Source of the DNA: Caldilineales bacterium | GTDB lineage: Bacteria; Chloroflexota; Anaerolineae; Caldilineales; Caldilineaceae | Assembly (NCBI GenBank): GCA_012271135.1 | Contig: JAAXGZ010000021.1 | Location: forward strand, 19,342-83,341 | Direction: 5' to 3' | Length of the DNA: 64,000 nucleotides | Shown: positions 40,756 through 48,893 of the stretch, in pieces | How positions within the stretch are numbered: position 1 is the stretch's first letter | Layout of the letters: every line of letters begins with the position of its first letter | Translations under genes and position numbers: made by a program | Notes under the pieces: generated by a model | Databases searched by the model: none | What the model saw: only the letters and a program-made list of their open reading frames with translations | Told to the model about the DNA's origin: nothing

Positions 40756-42255
40756 ATGGGTAAACCAACCGGCTTTCTTGAATTCGAGCGGCAGTCCGTG
40801 CCGGAACGCCCGCCGCTGGAACGAATTCAGGATTGGGATGAGTTTCACCTGCACCTGTCGACAGGGGATCTGCAGCAGCAGGGCGCCCGCTGCATGGACT
40901 GCGGCATCCCGTTTTGCCATACGGGGACGATGCCGGAAGGCGGTTGCCCCATCAACAATCTCATCCCGGAGTGGAACGACCTGGTGTACCAGGATCGCTG
41001 GCGCGAAGCGCTGGCACGCCTCCACGCCACGAACAACTTTCCCGAGTTTACGGGTCGGGTCTGCCCTGCCCCGTGTGAAGGTTCCTGCACGTTGGGCCTG
41101 ATCGAGCCGCCCGTCACGATCAAGAGCATTGAGTGCGCGATCATTGACCGGGGATTTGAAGAGGGCTGGGTCGTGCCCCAGCCGCCTGCCGTACGCACGG
41201 GCAAGCGGATTGCAGTGGTCGGATCGGGACCGGCGGGGCTGGCGTGCGCCGCGCAACTCAACTCGGCCGGACATACGGTCACCGTTTACGAACGGGCGGA
41301 TCGAATCGGCGGGCTGCTGATGTACGGCATTCCGAACATGAAGTTGGAGAAGGAGACGGTTCAGCGGCGCGTGGATCTGATGTGTGCCGAAGGCGTGACA
41401 TTTGTGACCAACTGCGAGGTGGGAAAGGACATCCCGGCGGACAGGTTGCGGGAGGACAATGACGCGGTGGTCCTCTGCGGGGGTGCGACCAACCCCCGCG
41501 ATCTGCCGATTGAGGGCAGGGAACTGGACGGCGTCCACTATGCCATGGAATTCCTGCACGGGAACACGAAGCAGTTGCTGGACGACAAACACGGTTCGGT
41601 GCCGGGCGAGGGGTTCAGCTATCCGTTCATTTCGGCAGAGGACAAGGACGTGATTGTCATCGGCGGCGGGGACACCGGCAACGACTGCCTGGGCACTTCG
41701 ATGCGCCATGGCTGCCGAAGCGTCAACATGTTCGAAATCCTGCCCAAGCCGCCGCCGGACCGGGCTCCCAACAACCCGTGGCCGGAGTGGCCGCATATTT
41801 TCCGTGTGGACTATGGCCATGCGGAAGCGGCGGAACGCTTCGGCGCGGATCCGCGCACGTTCCTGATCAGCACCAAGCGCTTCGTGGGGGACGAACACGG
41901 AAAACTGAAGGAACTGCATACGGTCATGATTGAGTGGGAGCCGGGTGAAAACGGCGCCGGGTGGCAGTTGCGGGAGGTTCCGGGATCCGAAAAGGTGTGG
42001 CCGGCCCAACTGGTCCTGCTGGCGATGGGCTTTCTGGGGCCGGAAAACCCCGTGCTCGAGCAATTGGGTGTGGAGCGGGATGCGCGCTCAAACGCCCAGG
42101 CCGAATACGGGCAGTTCGCCACGAACGTACCCGGGGTCTTTGCGGCGGGGGACATGCGGCGTGGACAAAGCCTGGTGGTATGGGCGATCAACGAGGGCCG
42201 GGGCGCGGCGCGGGAGTGTGATCGCTATCTGATGGGGGAAACGAGTCTGCCCTAG
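40756..42255 (+). CDS. gltD: Glutamate synthase small subunit
   Basis: A 499-residue FAD/NAD(P)H and 4Fe-4S protein feeding electrons to GltB. N-terminal cysteines: [25 protein letters not shown]. The FAD-binding motif is [12 protein letters not shown], and the pyridine-nucleotide motif is [20 protein letters not shown] lies upstream of the ATG. It follows gltB by 68 bp as one operon. Confidence 0.96.
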   Translation: MGKPTGFLEFERQSVPERPPLERIQDWDEFHLHLSTGDLQQQGARCMDCGIPFCHTGTMPEGGCPINNLIPEWNDLVYQDRWREALARLHATNNFPEFTGRVCPAPCEGSCTLGLIEPPVTIKSIECAIIDRGFEEGWVVPQPPAVRTGKRIAVVGSGPAGLACAAQLNSAGHTVTVYERADRIGGLLMYGIPNMKLEKETVQRRVDLMCAEGVTFVTNCEVGKDIPADRLREDNDAVVLCGGATNPRDLPIEGRELDGVHYAMEFLHGNTKQLLDDKHGSVPGEGFSYPFISAEDKDVIVIGGGDTGNDCLGTSMRHGCRSVNMFEILPKPPPDRAPNNPWPEWPHIFRVDYGHAEAAERFGADPRTFLISTKRFVGDEHGKLKELHTVMIEWEPGENGAGWQLREVPGSEKVWPAQLVLLAMGFLGPENPVLEQLGVERDARSNAQAEYGQFATNVPGVFAAGDMRRGQSLVVWAINEGRGAARECDRYLMGETSLP

Positions 42256-42316
42256 ATGTAACTAGCATGTTAGCCAAATTCAGTATGCACAGGCTGCAGC
42301 CCCCCAGTCCATAGGA

Positions 42317-42340
42317 GGTTTCCCCGCACACGCGGGGATG
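42317..42340. repeat. Type I-E CRISPR-repeat-like unit 3 (solitary)
   Basis: The core GTTTCCCCGCACACGCGGGG is followed by ATG. It stands alone between gltD and the S1 gene with no second copy within 7 kb. It lies five bases before the terminator hairpin. A palindromic intergenic element of another kind cannot be excluded. Confidence 0.45.
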
Positions 42341-42345
42341 CAAAG

Positions 42346-42373
42346 CAACAGCCCGGCGATTGCCGGGCTGTTG
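42346..42373. terminator. Convergent terminator between gltD and S1 gene
   Basis: A perfect 12-bp stem, CAACAGCCCGGC with loop GATT and GCCGGGCTGTTG. It sits between two genes that run toward each other and should work in both directions, though neither side has a T-tract. Confidence 0.75.
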
Positions 42374-42426
42374 ACGCTGTCGGACTGTAATCCGGGGACA
42401 CCGCTGTAGAACGGTCCCCTCCGACC

Positions 42427-43758
42427 TTACTCGTCGTCCATATCGGATTCTTCGTCCCGGCGACGCCGGTTGCGGCGCCTTCCCTCACCTTCGCCCGGCT
42501 CCGGAGCCGGTTGCCAGTCGAGCTCCGCCTGCTTGATCGACAGGCCCACGCGCCGGCGTTCGGTGTCCAGACGGATAATCCGCACCTCGTACTCCTCGCC
42601 CACGGTGACGGCCTGACTGGCGCTCTCCACGTGCTCGTGGCTCATCTCGGAGATGTGAATCAGACCCTCGACCGGTTCGTTGGCCAGCTTGGCAAAGGCC
42701 CCGAAATCCTTGATGCGGGTGATCGTGGCCCGAATGAGGTCGCCGACGCTGTAGCGCTCACCCAGGGTGTCCCACGGCCGCGGCTGCAGCTGCCGCAGCG
42801 ACAGGCCGATGCGCTTGCGCTCCTTCTCGACCGAGATCACCTTGACCTCGACCTGCTCGCCGACGTTCAGGACCTCGGACGGATGGTTGACCATGGCCCA
42901 GCTGAGTTCGCTGACATGGATCAGGCCGTCCGCACCGCCGATGTTCACGAAGGCACCGAAGTCGGCCAGGCTGCTGACCACGCCCTTGCGGGTTTCGCCC
43001 ACCTCCAGCTCCTCGAGGATTGCGTCCTTGCGCTGGTTGCGCAATTCGCGCATGGCTTCCTTCTCGGACAGGATCAGGCGGTTGCGGCGACGTTCAATGT
43101 CGATGACCTTGACCTGCAGCGTCTTGCCCACCAGGGGTGCAAAGCGGTCCGCCTGATTGGCGCTGTCCTTGTCCTGCTGCATCTGGCTCTCAAGGCTCAG
43201 GTGGCTGGCCGGCACAAATCCGCGGATCAGGCCCAGGCCGATCAGGACACCGCCCCGGTTGTAGTCGATTACGCTGCCGGACACGATCTCCTTGGACTCC
43301 AGCAGTTCCTCGGCCCGCAGCCAGTCCTTCTCCTGGCGCGCCCGGATGATGCTGATCAGCGGCTGTCCCTTGTCGTCGATGCGGAAGACGAAGACCTCGA
43401 TGGTCTGCCCTTCTTCGATTTCGGCATAGGAATCGCCGAGACGCTCGATTTCGCGTCCCTCAATCTCGCCCTCGTACTTGGCGCCGATGTCCAGCTCCAG
43501 CCGCCGCGGCGCCTTCTTCAGGACAATCCCTTCAACCACGGTGTCCGGGCGCACCGACGAGATGTCGTAGTCGTCGTCCCAGTTCAGCTGGTCCATCAGG
43601 TGCATGTCGGAGACATCGACCTCGGCGGGAACGGGCTCGCCTGTGACGTCGGCCTCGGTCACCGTGCCCGACAGGTCCTCTTCAAGCTCTGATGCAACTG
43701 CGGTTTCGTCGGTGGCAAAGAGGAACACTGGCCGGGGAAACAGAGTGGAATTCATCAT
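42427..43758 (-). CDS. rpsA: S1 RNA-binding domain protein (ribosomal protein S1-like)
   Basis: A 443-residue protein with an acidic N-terminal 75 residues, then four S1/OB-fold repeats. Repeat 1 is 'VVEGIVLKKAPRRLELDIGA', repeat 2 'VSGSVIDYNRGGVLIGLG', repeat 3 'RKGVVSSLADFGAFVNIGGA', repeat 4 'IRATITRIKDFGAFAKLA'. A basic then acidic tail (RRRNRRRRDEESDMDDE) ends it. It would bind mRNA at the ribosome. Four repeats is the shorter form found outside Proteobacteria. The start is uncertain between ATG 43758, ATG 43755 and TTG 43773. Confidence 0.88.
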   Translation of the reverse strand: MMNSTLFPRPVFLFATDETAVASELEEDLSGTVTEADVTGEPVPAEVDVSDMHLMDQLNWDDDYDISSVRPDTVVEGIVLKKAPRRLELDIGAKYEGEIEGREIERLGDSYAEIEEGQTIEVFVFRIDDKGQPLISIIRARQEKDWLRAEELLESKEIVSGSVIDYNRGGVLIGLGLIRGFVPASHLSLESQMQQDKDSANQADRFAPLVGKTLQVKVIDIERRRNRLILSEKEAMRELRNQRKDAILEELEVGETRKGVVSSLADFGAFVNIGGADGLIHVSELSWAMVNHPSEVLNVGEQVEVKVISVEKERKRIGLSLRQLQPRPWDTLGERYSVGDLIRATITRIKDFGAFAKLANEPVEGLIHISEMSHEHVESASQAVTVGEEYEVRIIRLDTERRRVGLSIKQAELDWQPAPEPGEGEGRRRNRRRRDEESDMDDE

Positions 43759-43828
43759 GGAAAAATTGCTCAAAACCTATTGACAAACGGATAAGACATG
43801 CAAACCGACCGAAGCACGGACCCCGTCA

Positions 43829-44215
43829 TCAGGAGCCGCGCACCGCGGTCATCTCAATCTCGACGATGGCGCCGCCCGGCAGGGCCGCGACCTGTACCGT
43901 GGACCGGGCCGGCGGATTGTCCCCCATGACTTCGCCGTAGACCGCGTTTACCGCAGCGAAGTCCCCAATGTCCGTGAGGAAGATCGTGGTCTTGACTACG
44001 TTGGCAAACGAGGTGCCGGCATCCTCCAGGACGACCGAGAGGTTCGCCAGCGCCTGTTTGGCCTGCGCCTCCACCGTGTCGTGCGATTGCCCAGTGGCCG
44101 GATCCTTCGTACCGGTCTGACCGGAGGCAAAGACAAGGTCGCCGGCCACGATTGCGTGGGAATAGGGTCCGGCGGGGGCGGGGGCCCGAGTGCTGTTTAC
44201 AGGAGTGCGGGACAT
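43829..44215 (-). CDS. ridA: RidA family enamine/imine deaminase
   Basis: A 128-residue protein covering the whole family: 'PAPAGPYSHAIVAGDLVFAS', the central 'NLSVVLEDAGTSFANVVKTT', and the active-site Arg in 'NPPARSTVQVAALPGGAIVE'. It would hydrolyse reactive 2-aminoacrylate formed by PLP enzymes, as known for RidA. It is a single gene. Confidence 0.93.
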   Translation of the reverse strand: MSRTPVNSTRAPAPAGPYSHAIVAGDLVFASGQTGTKDPATGQSHDTVEAQAKQALANLSVVLEDAGTSFANVVKTTIFLTDIGDFAAVNAVYGEVMGDNPPARSTVQVAALPGGAIVEIEMTAVRGS

Positions 44216-44340
44216 GGCAATGCGGATGTTCTCTTAGGACAGCGAGACGGGACTCCGCGGGCACTGGTGCGCGGGACGGAATCCAGGGAAGGAAACTAGC
44301 ATAGGCTCGCGCCGGCCGCAACAAACGGACCGATTAGGGT

Positions 44341-44373
44341 CTGTTGCACCGAGCGTGGAAATCGGTGCAACAG
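44341..44373 (-). terminator. higA terminator hairpin
   Basis: A perfect 12-bp stem, CTGTTGCACCGA with a 9-base loop and TCGGTGCAACAG, lies 79 bases beyond the higA stop. It could also be the end of a lost mobile element. Confidence 0.55.
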
Positions 44374-44451
44374 GTCTGCGCCGCACGCTTGGCCATCACT
44401 GTACTTGGACTCGACAAGCACCATCCATCTTCGGATCGCCACCGACCTCTT

Positions 44452-44757
44452 CTAACCAGTGACCTGGACTGGCTCCCTGGGTTGTACCCGACCGGCGATC
44501 TCTTCGCCGGCCTCAATCTCCGCCATGCGCAGCTCGAAGGTCTTCTGCAGGTTAAGCCAAAGCAACGGCGTAGTGCCGAAGTAGCGGGACAGGCGCAGAG
44601 CCGTGTCGGCGGTGACACCGCGCTGCCCCTTCAGAATCGCCGTGATCCGGTTGGTGGGAACACCAAGTACATGGGCGAGAGCGTTGGCCGATAGGCCAAG
44701 CTCCTCGGCCAGAATCTCTCCCGGATGCACCGGGCGCATACCGTTGCTCACCTTCAT
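44452..44757 (-). CDS. higA: HigA-type antitoxin
   Basis: A 101-residue Xre-type helix-turn-helix protein of the HigA/VapI group: 'MRPVHPGEILAEELGLSANA', 'VPTNRITAILKGQRGVTADT', then 'LRLSRYFGTTPLLWLNLQ'. It would neutralise HigB and repress the operon. It begins 10 bp after the higB stop, in the usual toxin-first order. The alternative longer frame reads through higB in another frame and is not used. Confidence 0.93.
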   Translation of the reverse strand: MKVSNGMRPVHPGEILAEELGLSANALAHVLGVPTNRITAILKGQRGVTADTALRLSRYFGTTPLLWLNLQKTFELRMAEIEAGEEIAGRVQPREPVQVTG

Positions 44758-44767
44758 CTCGAGCTTC

Positions 44768-45049
44768 TCAGCGATGGTAATCCACAATCTCCACGTCGTA
44801 CGGTCCTTCATCTCCCCAACAAAAGCAAATGCGCCACTGGCGGTGGATCTTGATGCTGTATTCACCAGTCCGGTCACCTGAAAGCGCCTCCGGTCTATTG
44901 CTACGCAGGCCCGCGAGGTCCCGGAGGGATTCCGCGTTGTCCAGGGTTGTCAACCGCCGCATTGCCTGATCTCCGAATCCCTGAAAGGCCCGGATCGTCT
45001 GACCAGCGGAGAATCGCTCTGTCTTCCGATCCCGAAAGCTCCCTATCAT
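44768..45049 (-). CDS. higB: HigB-type mRNA interferase toxin
   Basis: A 93-residue RelE-superfamily toxin: 'MIGSFRDRKTERF' opening, 'LDNAESLRDLAGLRSNRPEA', and the closing 'IHRQWRICFCWGDEGPYDVE' block with the catalytic-face Arg and a final IVDYH. It cleaves mRNA at the ribosome in known members. The length is normal and no lesion is seen, so the module looks active. Confidence 0.93.
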   Translation of the reverse strand: MIGSFRDRKTERFSAGQTIRAFQGFGDQAMRRLTTLDNAESLRDLAGLRSNRPEALSGDRTGEYSIKIHRQWRICFCWGDEGPYDVEIVDYHR

Positions 45050-45051
45050 TG

Positions 45052-45066
45052 TTACGTCTTACGTAA
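45052..45066. promoter_or_regulatory. Palindrome upstream of higB, probable HigA operator
   Basis: TTACGT-CTT-ACGTAA starts three bases before the higB ATG. A second palindrome, CGTATACG, lies at 45069-45076. HigA proteins bind such sites to repress their own operon. Placement next to the start suggests a short leader. Confidence 0.6.
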
Positions 45067-45076
45067 TGCGTATACG

Positions 45077-45394
45077 AATTTCCTTCACATTTACTACACG
45101 TGAGGCCTGACCAGAGTCGAAGAAGACAGCTGTGCGTCGCCCTGTCGAGCAACGGTGTGTATACGGCGACTTTGGACTGGCACTGTTCCGGCTTTGTTGA
45201 TGTTAGTCCATGCCCGGCATCGGCACCGCTGCCAATCCGTTACGTCCTGTGCGCCTTTTTCAGGCCATGGACACCGCCGTCGGATGCAGGGATGACAGTG
45301 GTACTGCCGGTCGGTTATGGTCCACTTCCCCCGAGGTCGGTCACCATGCGCGGCACCGCATCAATTCCCACGCTCCTTGCAACAGTCCCACCGC
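45077..45394. other. Intergenic region between higB and MFS gene
   Basis: No supported gene or RNA. The frames present are short and lack starts or family resemblance. The higB promoter should lie at its left edge. Confidence 0.5.
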
Positions 45395-46663
45395 TCACTG
45401 GACAGGTGCCGGCCTGACTTGGTCGAGTCTTTGGACCCGGCGCAAATCGGGAGCCAGCCAGGCCACCAGACCCACCACCAGCATGGAACCGATGCCGCCG
45501 CTCACCACGGAGATCAACGGCGTGAAGTACTGGGCCACCAGCCCGGACTCGAACCCTCCCAATTCGTTCGACGCACTCACAAAGACGGAACTCACGGCGG
45601 CCACGCGTCCGCGCATCGAGTCCGGGGTCAGCAATTGCTGCAGGGTCTGCCGCACGACCATGCTGACGTTGTCGAAGGCTCCGGTGAGGAACAGCATGGC
45701 GAAGGACAGCGGGAACCAGGTCGAGACACCGAACACAATCGTGACCGCGCCGAACGCGGCCACATTGGCCAGCAGGGCCGGACCGGCCCTGCTCATGGGC
45801 GGTAGGACGAGCAGCAGTACAGACATGGCCACGGCCCCGACCGCAGGGGCCGCTCGCAGCCAGCCAAACCCTTGGGGGCCCACCTGCAGAATGTCCTGGG
45901 CAAAGATCGGCAGCAGGTAGACCGCACCGCCGAACAGGACCGCGAACAGATCCAGCGTGATCATCGCCAGGATGATCGGCGTCCGCCGGACGAAGCGAAT
46001 ACCGGCCAGCAGCGTGCTCAGGTTGAAAGGCTGTTTCGGAGCGGGAGGTTGGGGAAGCAGCCTCAGGAACGGCAACAGCAGCAGGAACAGCACGGACGAG
46101 ACCGCCGCAATCCAATAGGCCGCCAGCAGGTTGATGTTGATGACCAGGCCGCCCAGGGCAGGGCCGGCCACGGACGTGAAGTGCATGAGGCCGGTGGTCC
46201 AGGTGACCGCATTGGGAAAGCTCTCCTTGGGCACCAGGGTCGGCATCAAAGCCACCCGTGCCGGCCGTCCCAACATGATGGCCGTGCCATCCAGGAAGAG
46301 CAGCAGGTAGATCACCGAAATCGGAGTCTGCTGCCACGCGGCCAAGGCCAGGCCAACGGAGGTCAGGGTCATTCCGGCCAGCGACAGCATGACAAGCCGA
46401 ATCCGGTTGAACCGGTCGCCGAGCCAGCCTGCGGGAAGGGCAAACAGCATGGCCGGAAGGGCCATGACGAGGGCCGTCAATCCGAGCGCCAGGGCTTCGC
46501 CCGTTCGGTCGTAGACATCCCAGGCCAGGGCGGTGGCCTGTATCCGGGTGCCAATCATCGACACCAGCCAGCCGATCGCGTAGAACCGGTAACTGGGAGA
46601 CCGCCAAGCCAGGAACGAATCGTGGCGCACCCTGCGGTACCGGACGGATGCGGATTCGGTCAT
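45395..46663 (-). CDS. MFS transporter, EntS-like exporter group
   Basis: A 422-residue integral membrane protein with about twelve hydrophobic helices. It has the MFS motif A region 'LPAGWLGDRFNRIRLVM' between helices 2 and 3 and 'SFPNAVTWTTGLMHFTSVAG' in the fourth-fifth helix area, as in the EntS/MFS_3 exporters. The substrate is unknown. It is 186 bp from the Gfo/Idh gene, same direction. Confidence 0.85.
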   Translation of the reverse strand: MTESASVRYRRVRHDSFLAWRSPSYRFYAIGWLVSMIGTRIQATALAWDVYDRTGEALALGLTALVMALPAMLFALPAGWLGDRFNRIRLVMLSLAGMTLTSVGLALAAWQQTPISVIYLLLFLDGTAIMLGRPARVALMPTLVPKESFPNAVTWTTGLMHFTSVAGPALGGLVININLLAAYWIAAVSSVLFLLLLPFLRLLPQPPAPKQPFNLSTLLAGIRFVRRTPIILAMITLDLFAVLFGGAVYLLPIFAQDILQVGPQGFGWLRAAPAVGAVAMSVLLLVLPPMSRAGPALLANVAAFGAVTIVFGVSTWFPLSFAMLFLTGAFDNVSMVVRQTLQQLLTPDSMRGRVAAVSSVFVSASNELGGFESGLVAQYFTPLISVVSGGIGSMLVVGLVAWLAPDLRRVQRLDQVRPAPVQ

Positions 46664-46849
46664 AAGGGAGAAACGTCAATAGTACGCGGGGGCACGCACA
46701 CGGACATGGGTGACGGGTGGAAAGCGGCAGGTCATTGGCCCGCGCAGGTCCGTCTGCCGAAACCCGGCACGACCGCAATGACCAGCGAAACCGGCGCGGC
46801 TGCTGTCCGACGCGCAGGCCAACTCCGGTGGTCAAACCCGATCGATTGC

Positions 46850-47887
46850 CTACAGCAAGGGGAGGTGGATGGTCTCGCCGCTCTGCAGGCTGCGACTGAC
46901 CGCCTCGGTGAATTCCATGTATTTGACACCGGTCGCGAAGTCGGTGTGGGTGATTGCCTCACGACCCCGAATCGCGTTGACGAACTCCTCCTCGACGCGC
47001 CAGGCTCCCCGTTCGCTGTCGGAAACTTCCACGGCCGACAGCTCTGCGTCGCCGCGTCGGCCGCCCAGGAGTTCGCCACCGCTGAACCGCAGGGTGCCCT
47101 GCGAACCGTACAGCGAGGCCGTTGGTGGACCGGCCAGGCCGGTCACCGACGACACCTGCAGATGGTACTGGGCGCCGCAGGCCATGCGGCCCGTCACATC
47201 CACGTGTTCCGGAATGCGCACGGCGCGCACCACATCCGTCTCCTCGTCCAGTCGCTGCGGCACGAACACCGCGCCCGCGGCCTGCACCGTGACGACCTCG
47301 CCCAGCCAGCGCATCAACGCCTCGTAATAGATGCCCATCGTCATGATGTTGAGACCGCTGCGGTCCATGTCGTGCCGCCAGTGAAGCGGTCCGTCCAGGT
47401 CCAGCCATGTGCCGCCCACCTGCATGTCAACCACCAGCGGGTCCCCAAGGTATCCATCCCGCACCAGCCGCTGGATGGCACGGTCCGCCCCCAGGGTCAT
47501 GGGCGAAGGAACAATTTGGGCCACCTGGGTCGGCCGCGCCTGGGCTATCCGGTACATCAGGCGCGCCTCGGAGGCGTTCATCGCCATGCGCGCCTCGCAC
47601 ATGACATGCTTACCCGCTTCCAGGGCGGCCACGGTCGCCGTACAGTGCATGTAGGGCCAGGTTCCGATGACCACGGCGTCGATGTCGGGGGATTCGATGA
47701 TCTCAGTCCAGTGGGAGGCAACACGCCCGAAACCGAACTGCTCCGCCACGCGCCGGCCGGACTCGGGCGTTCGGTTGGCCACAGCCACCATTTCAACGTT
47801 CTCCTGCTCCAGGAGACCGGGGATGTGGCGGTCACGGGTGTTGGCGCCGGCGCCTATGACACCAATGCGGATGGCGTTGTCTGACAT
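46850..47887 (-). CDS. Gfo/Idh/MocA family oxidoreductase (variant motif)
   Basis: A 345-residue two-domain dehydrogenase. The Rossmann half has 'RIGVIGAGANTRDRHIPGLL'. The usual EKP motif at the end of strand 5 is replaced by E-A-R ('HVMCEARMAMN'), so the catalytic Lys is missing. The C-terminal beta-sheet domain is complete. It would oxidise a sugar or related polyol with NAD(P) if active. The lost Lys makes a changed reaction or a non-catalytic role possible. Confidence 0.8.
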   Translation of the reverse strand: MSDNAIRIGVIGAGANTRDRHIPGLLEQENVEMVAVANRTPESGRRVAEQFGFGRVASHWTEIIESPDIDAVVIGTWPYMHCTATVAALEAGKHVMCEARMAMNASEARLMYRIAQARPTQVAQIVPSPMTLGADRAIQRLVRDGYLGDPLVVDMQVGGTWLDLDGPLHWRHDMDRSGLNIMTMGIYYEALMRWLGEVVTVQAAGAVFVPQRLDEETDVVRAVRIPEHVDVTGRMACGAQYHLQVSSVTGLAGPPTASLYGSQGTLRFSGGELLGGRRGDAELSAVEVSDSERGAWRVEEEFVNAIRGREAITHTDFATGVKYMEFTEAVSRSLQSGETIHLPLL

Positions 47888-48264
47888 GTGTGGATCGATC
47901 CTGTCGTTGGTTGGGATGCCTGCAAGCCTGTCGGGAAACCGCCGCGTGCCGGTTTGTGCGGAGACGGCGCTTCACTACCATGAATCCGAGCGCACCTTGA
48001 CGACGGCGATGTGGGCCACCTTGCAACGTACCGAAAACGGCTGTTTCAAGGTGGACTGCCGCGGCCGCAATCTGGTTGCCGAACCGCGCCTCAAAGATCA
48101 AGGGGACGATTTTCACCGGCAGGCCGATTCTAGCAGTACCGGGGGAGTCCTGCCCCCTACCCGAACGAGGCCGGACCGGACGGCTCTGGGGGCGGTGCTA
48201 TTCTTTGAGCCAAGAGTGCCTGGTGCCTCCATCCACACACCACCATCTTGCCACTTCGCTCAAG
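47888..48264. other. Intergenic region before the CDF pair
   Basis: 377 bases between divergent genes. I see no supported gene. Promoters for both sides should be here, but I cannot place boxes with confidence. Confidence 0.5.
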
Positions 48265-48885
48265 ATGTCCGATTCGGCACTCCATCACCGTCACTATCGC
48301 CACGACCATCACGATCATGTGGAATCGAGGTCGTTGTTCAGTGAGCATGATCACGACTACAGCGGTGCGGGCCGGCGCAGCCTAATTGCCGCGCTGGTGC
48401 TGCTGGTCCACATGACGGTGGACGTGGTGGGAGGTGTGCTCGCAGGCAACCTCTCGCTGTTGGCCCATGCCGGCCACATGGTGACCGACGCGGGAGCGCT
48501 GATGGTGGCGCTGGCCGGCACTATGGCGGTTTGCCGCCCTCAGCGGAGCGGACGTTTGGCCTGCGCCGGCTGGAAGGTCTTGGCGGCCCTGTTCAACGTG
48601 CTCCTGATGTGGACCGTGGCGAGCTCCATCCTGCTCCAGGTTTTCGAGATCGTGGGACACGGCCACGCCCACAGCCATGAGCACCTTGGCATCTACCTGC
48701 TGGCCGTCGGTGTCATTGCCCTGGTCATCCAATTGGCCTCGCTTTCATCCTGCACCGTTCAATGCACCACAGCATCAGTGTGGAAGGGGCCTTTCGCCAT
48801 GTTTCGGTCCACGCGATGGAATCGGTGGCCATCATCGTCTCAGGCATTCTGGTGGAACTGTTCCATTGGAACTTCCCGGACTGGG

Positions 48886-48893
48886 CCCTAAGC
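48886..48893. repeat. Target-site duplication, left copy
   Basis: CCCTAAGC, identical to 50317-50324, flanks the insertion sequence. Removing one copy with the element restores the local CDF reading frame. Confidence 0.93.

Noticed and set aside
44334..44618. Reverse frame of 94 codons over higA
   Set aside because: It is a shadow of higA, whose HTH motif fixes the frame.
46681..46700. Fourth CRISPR-repeat-like unit (TACGCGGGGG)
   Set aside because: Only about ten bases match and the left stem is missing.
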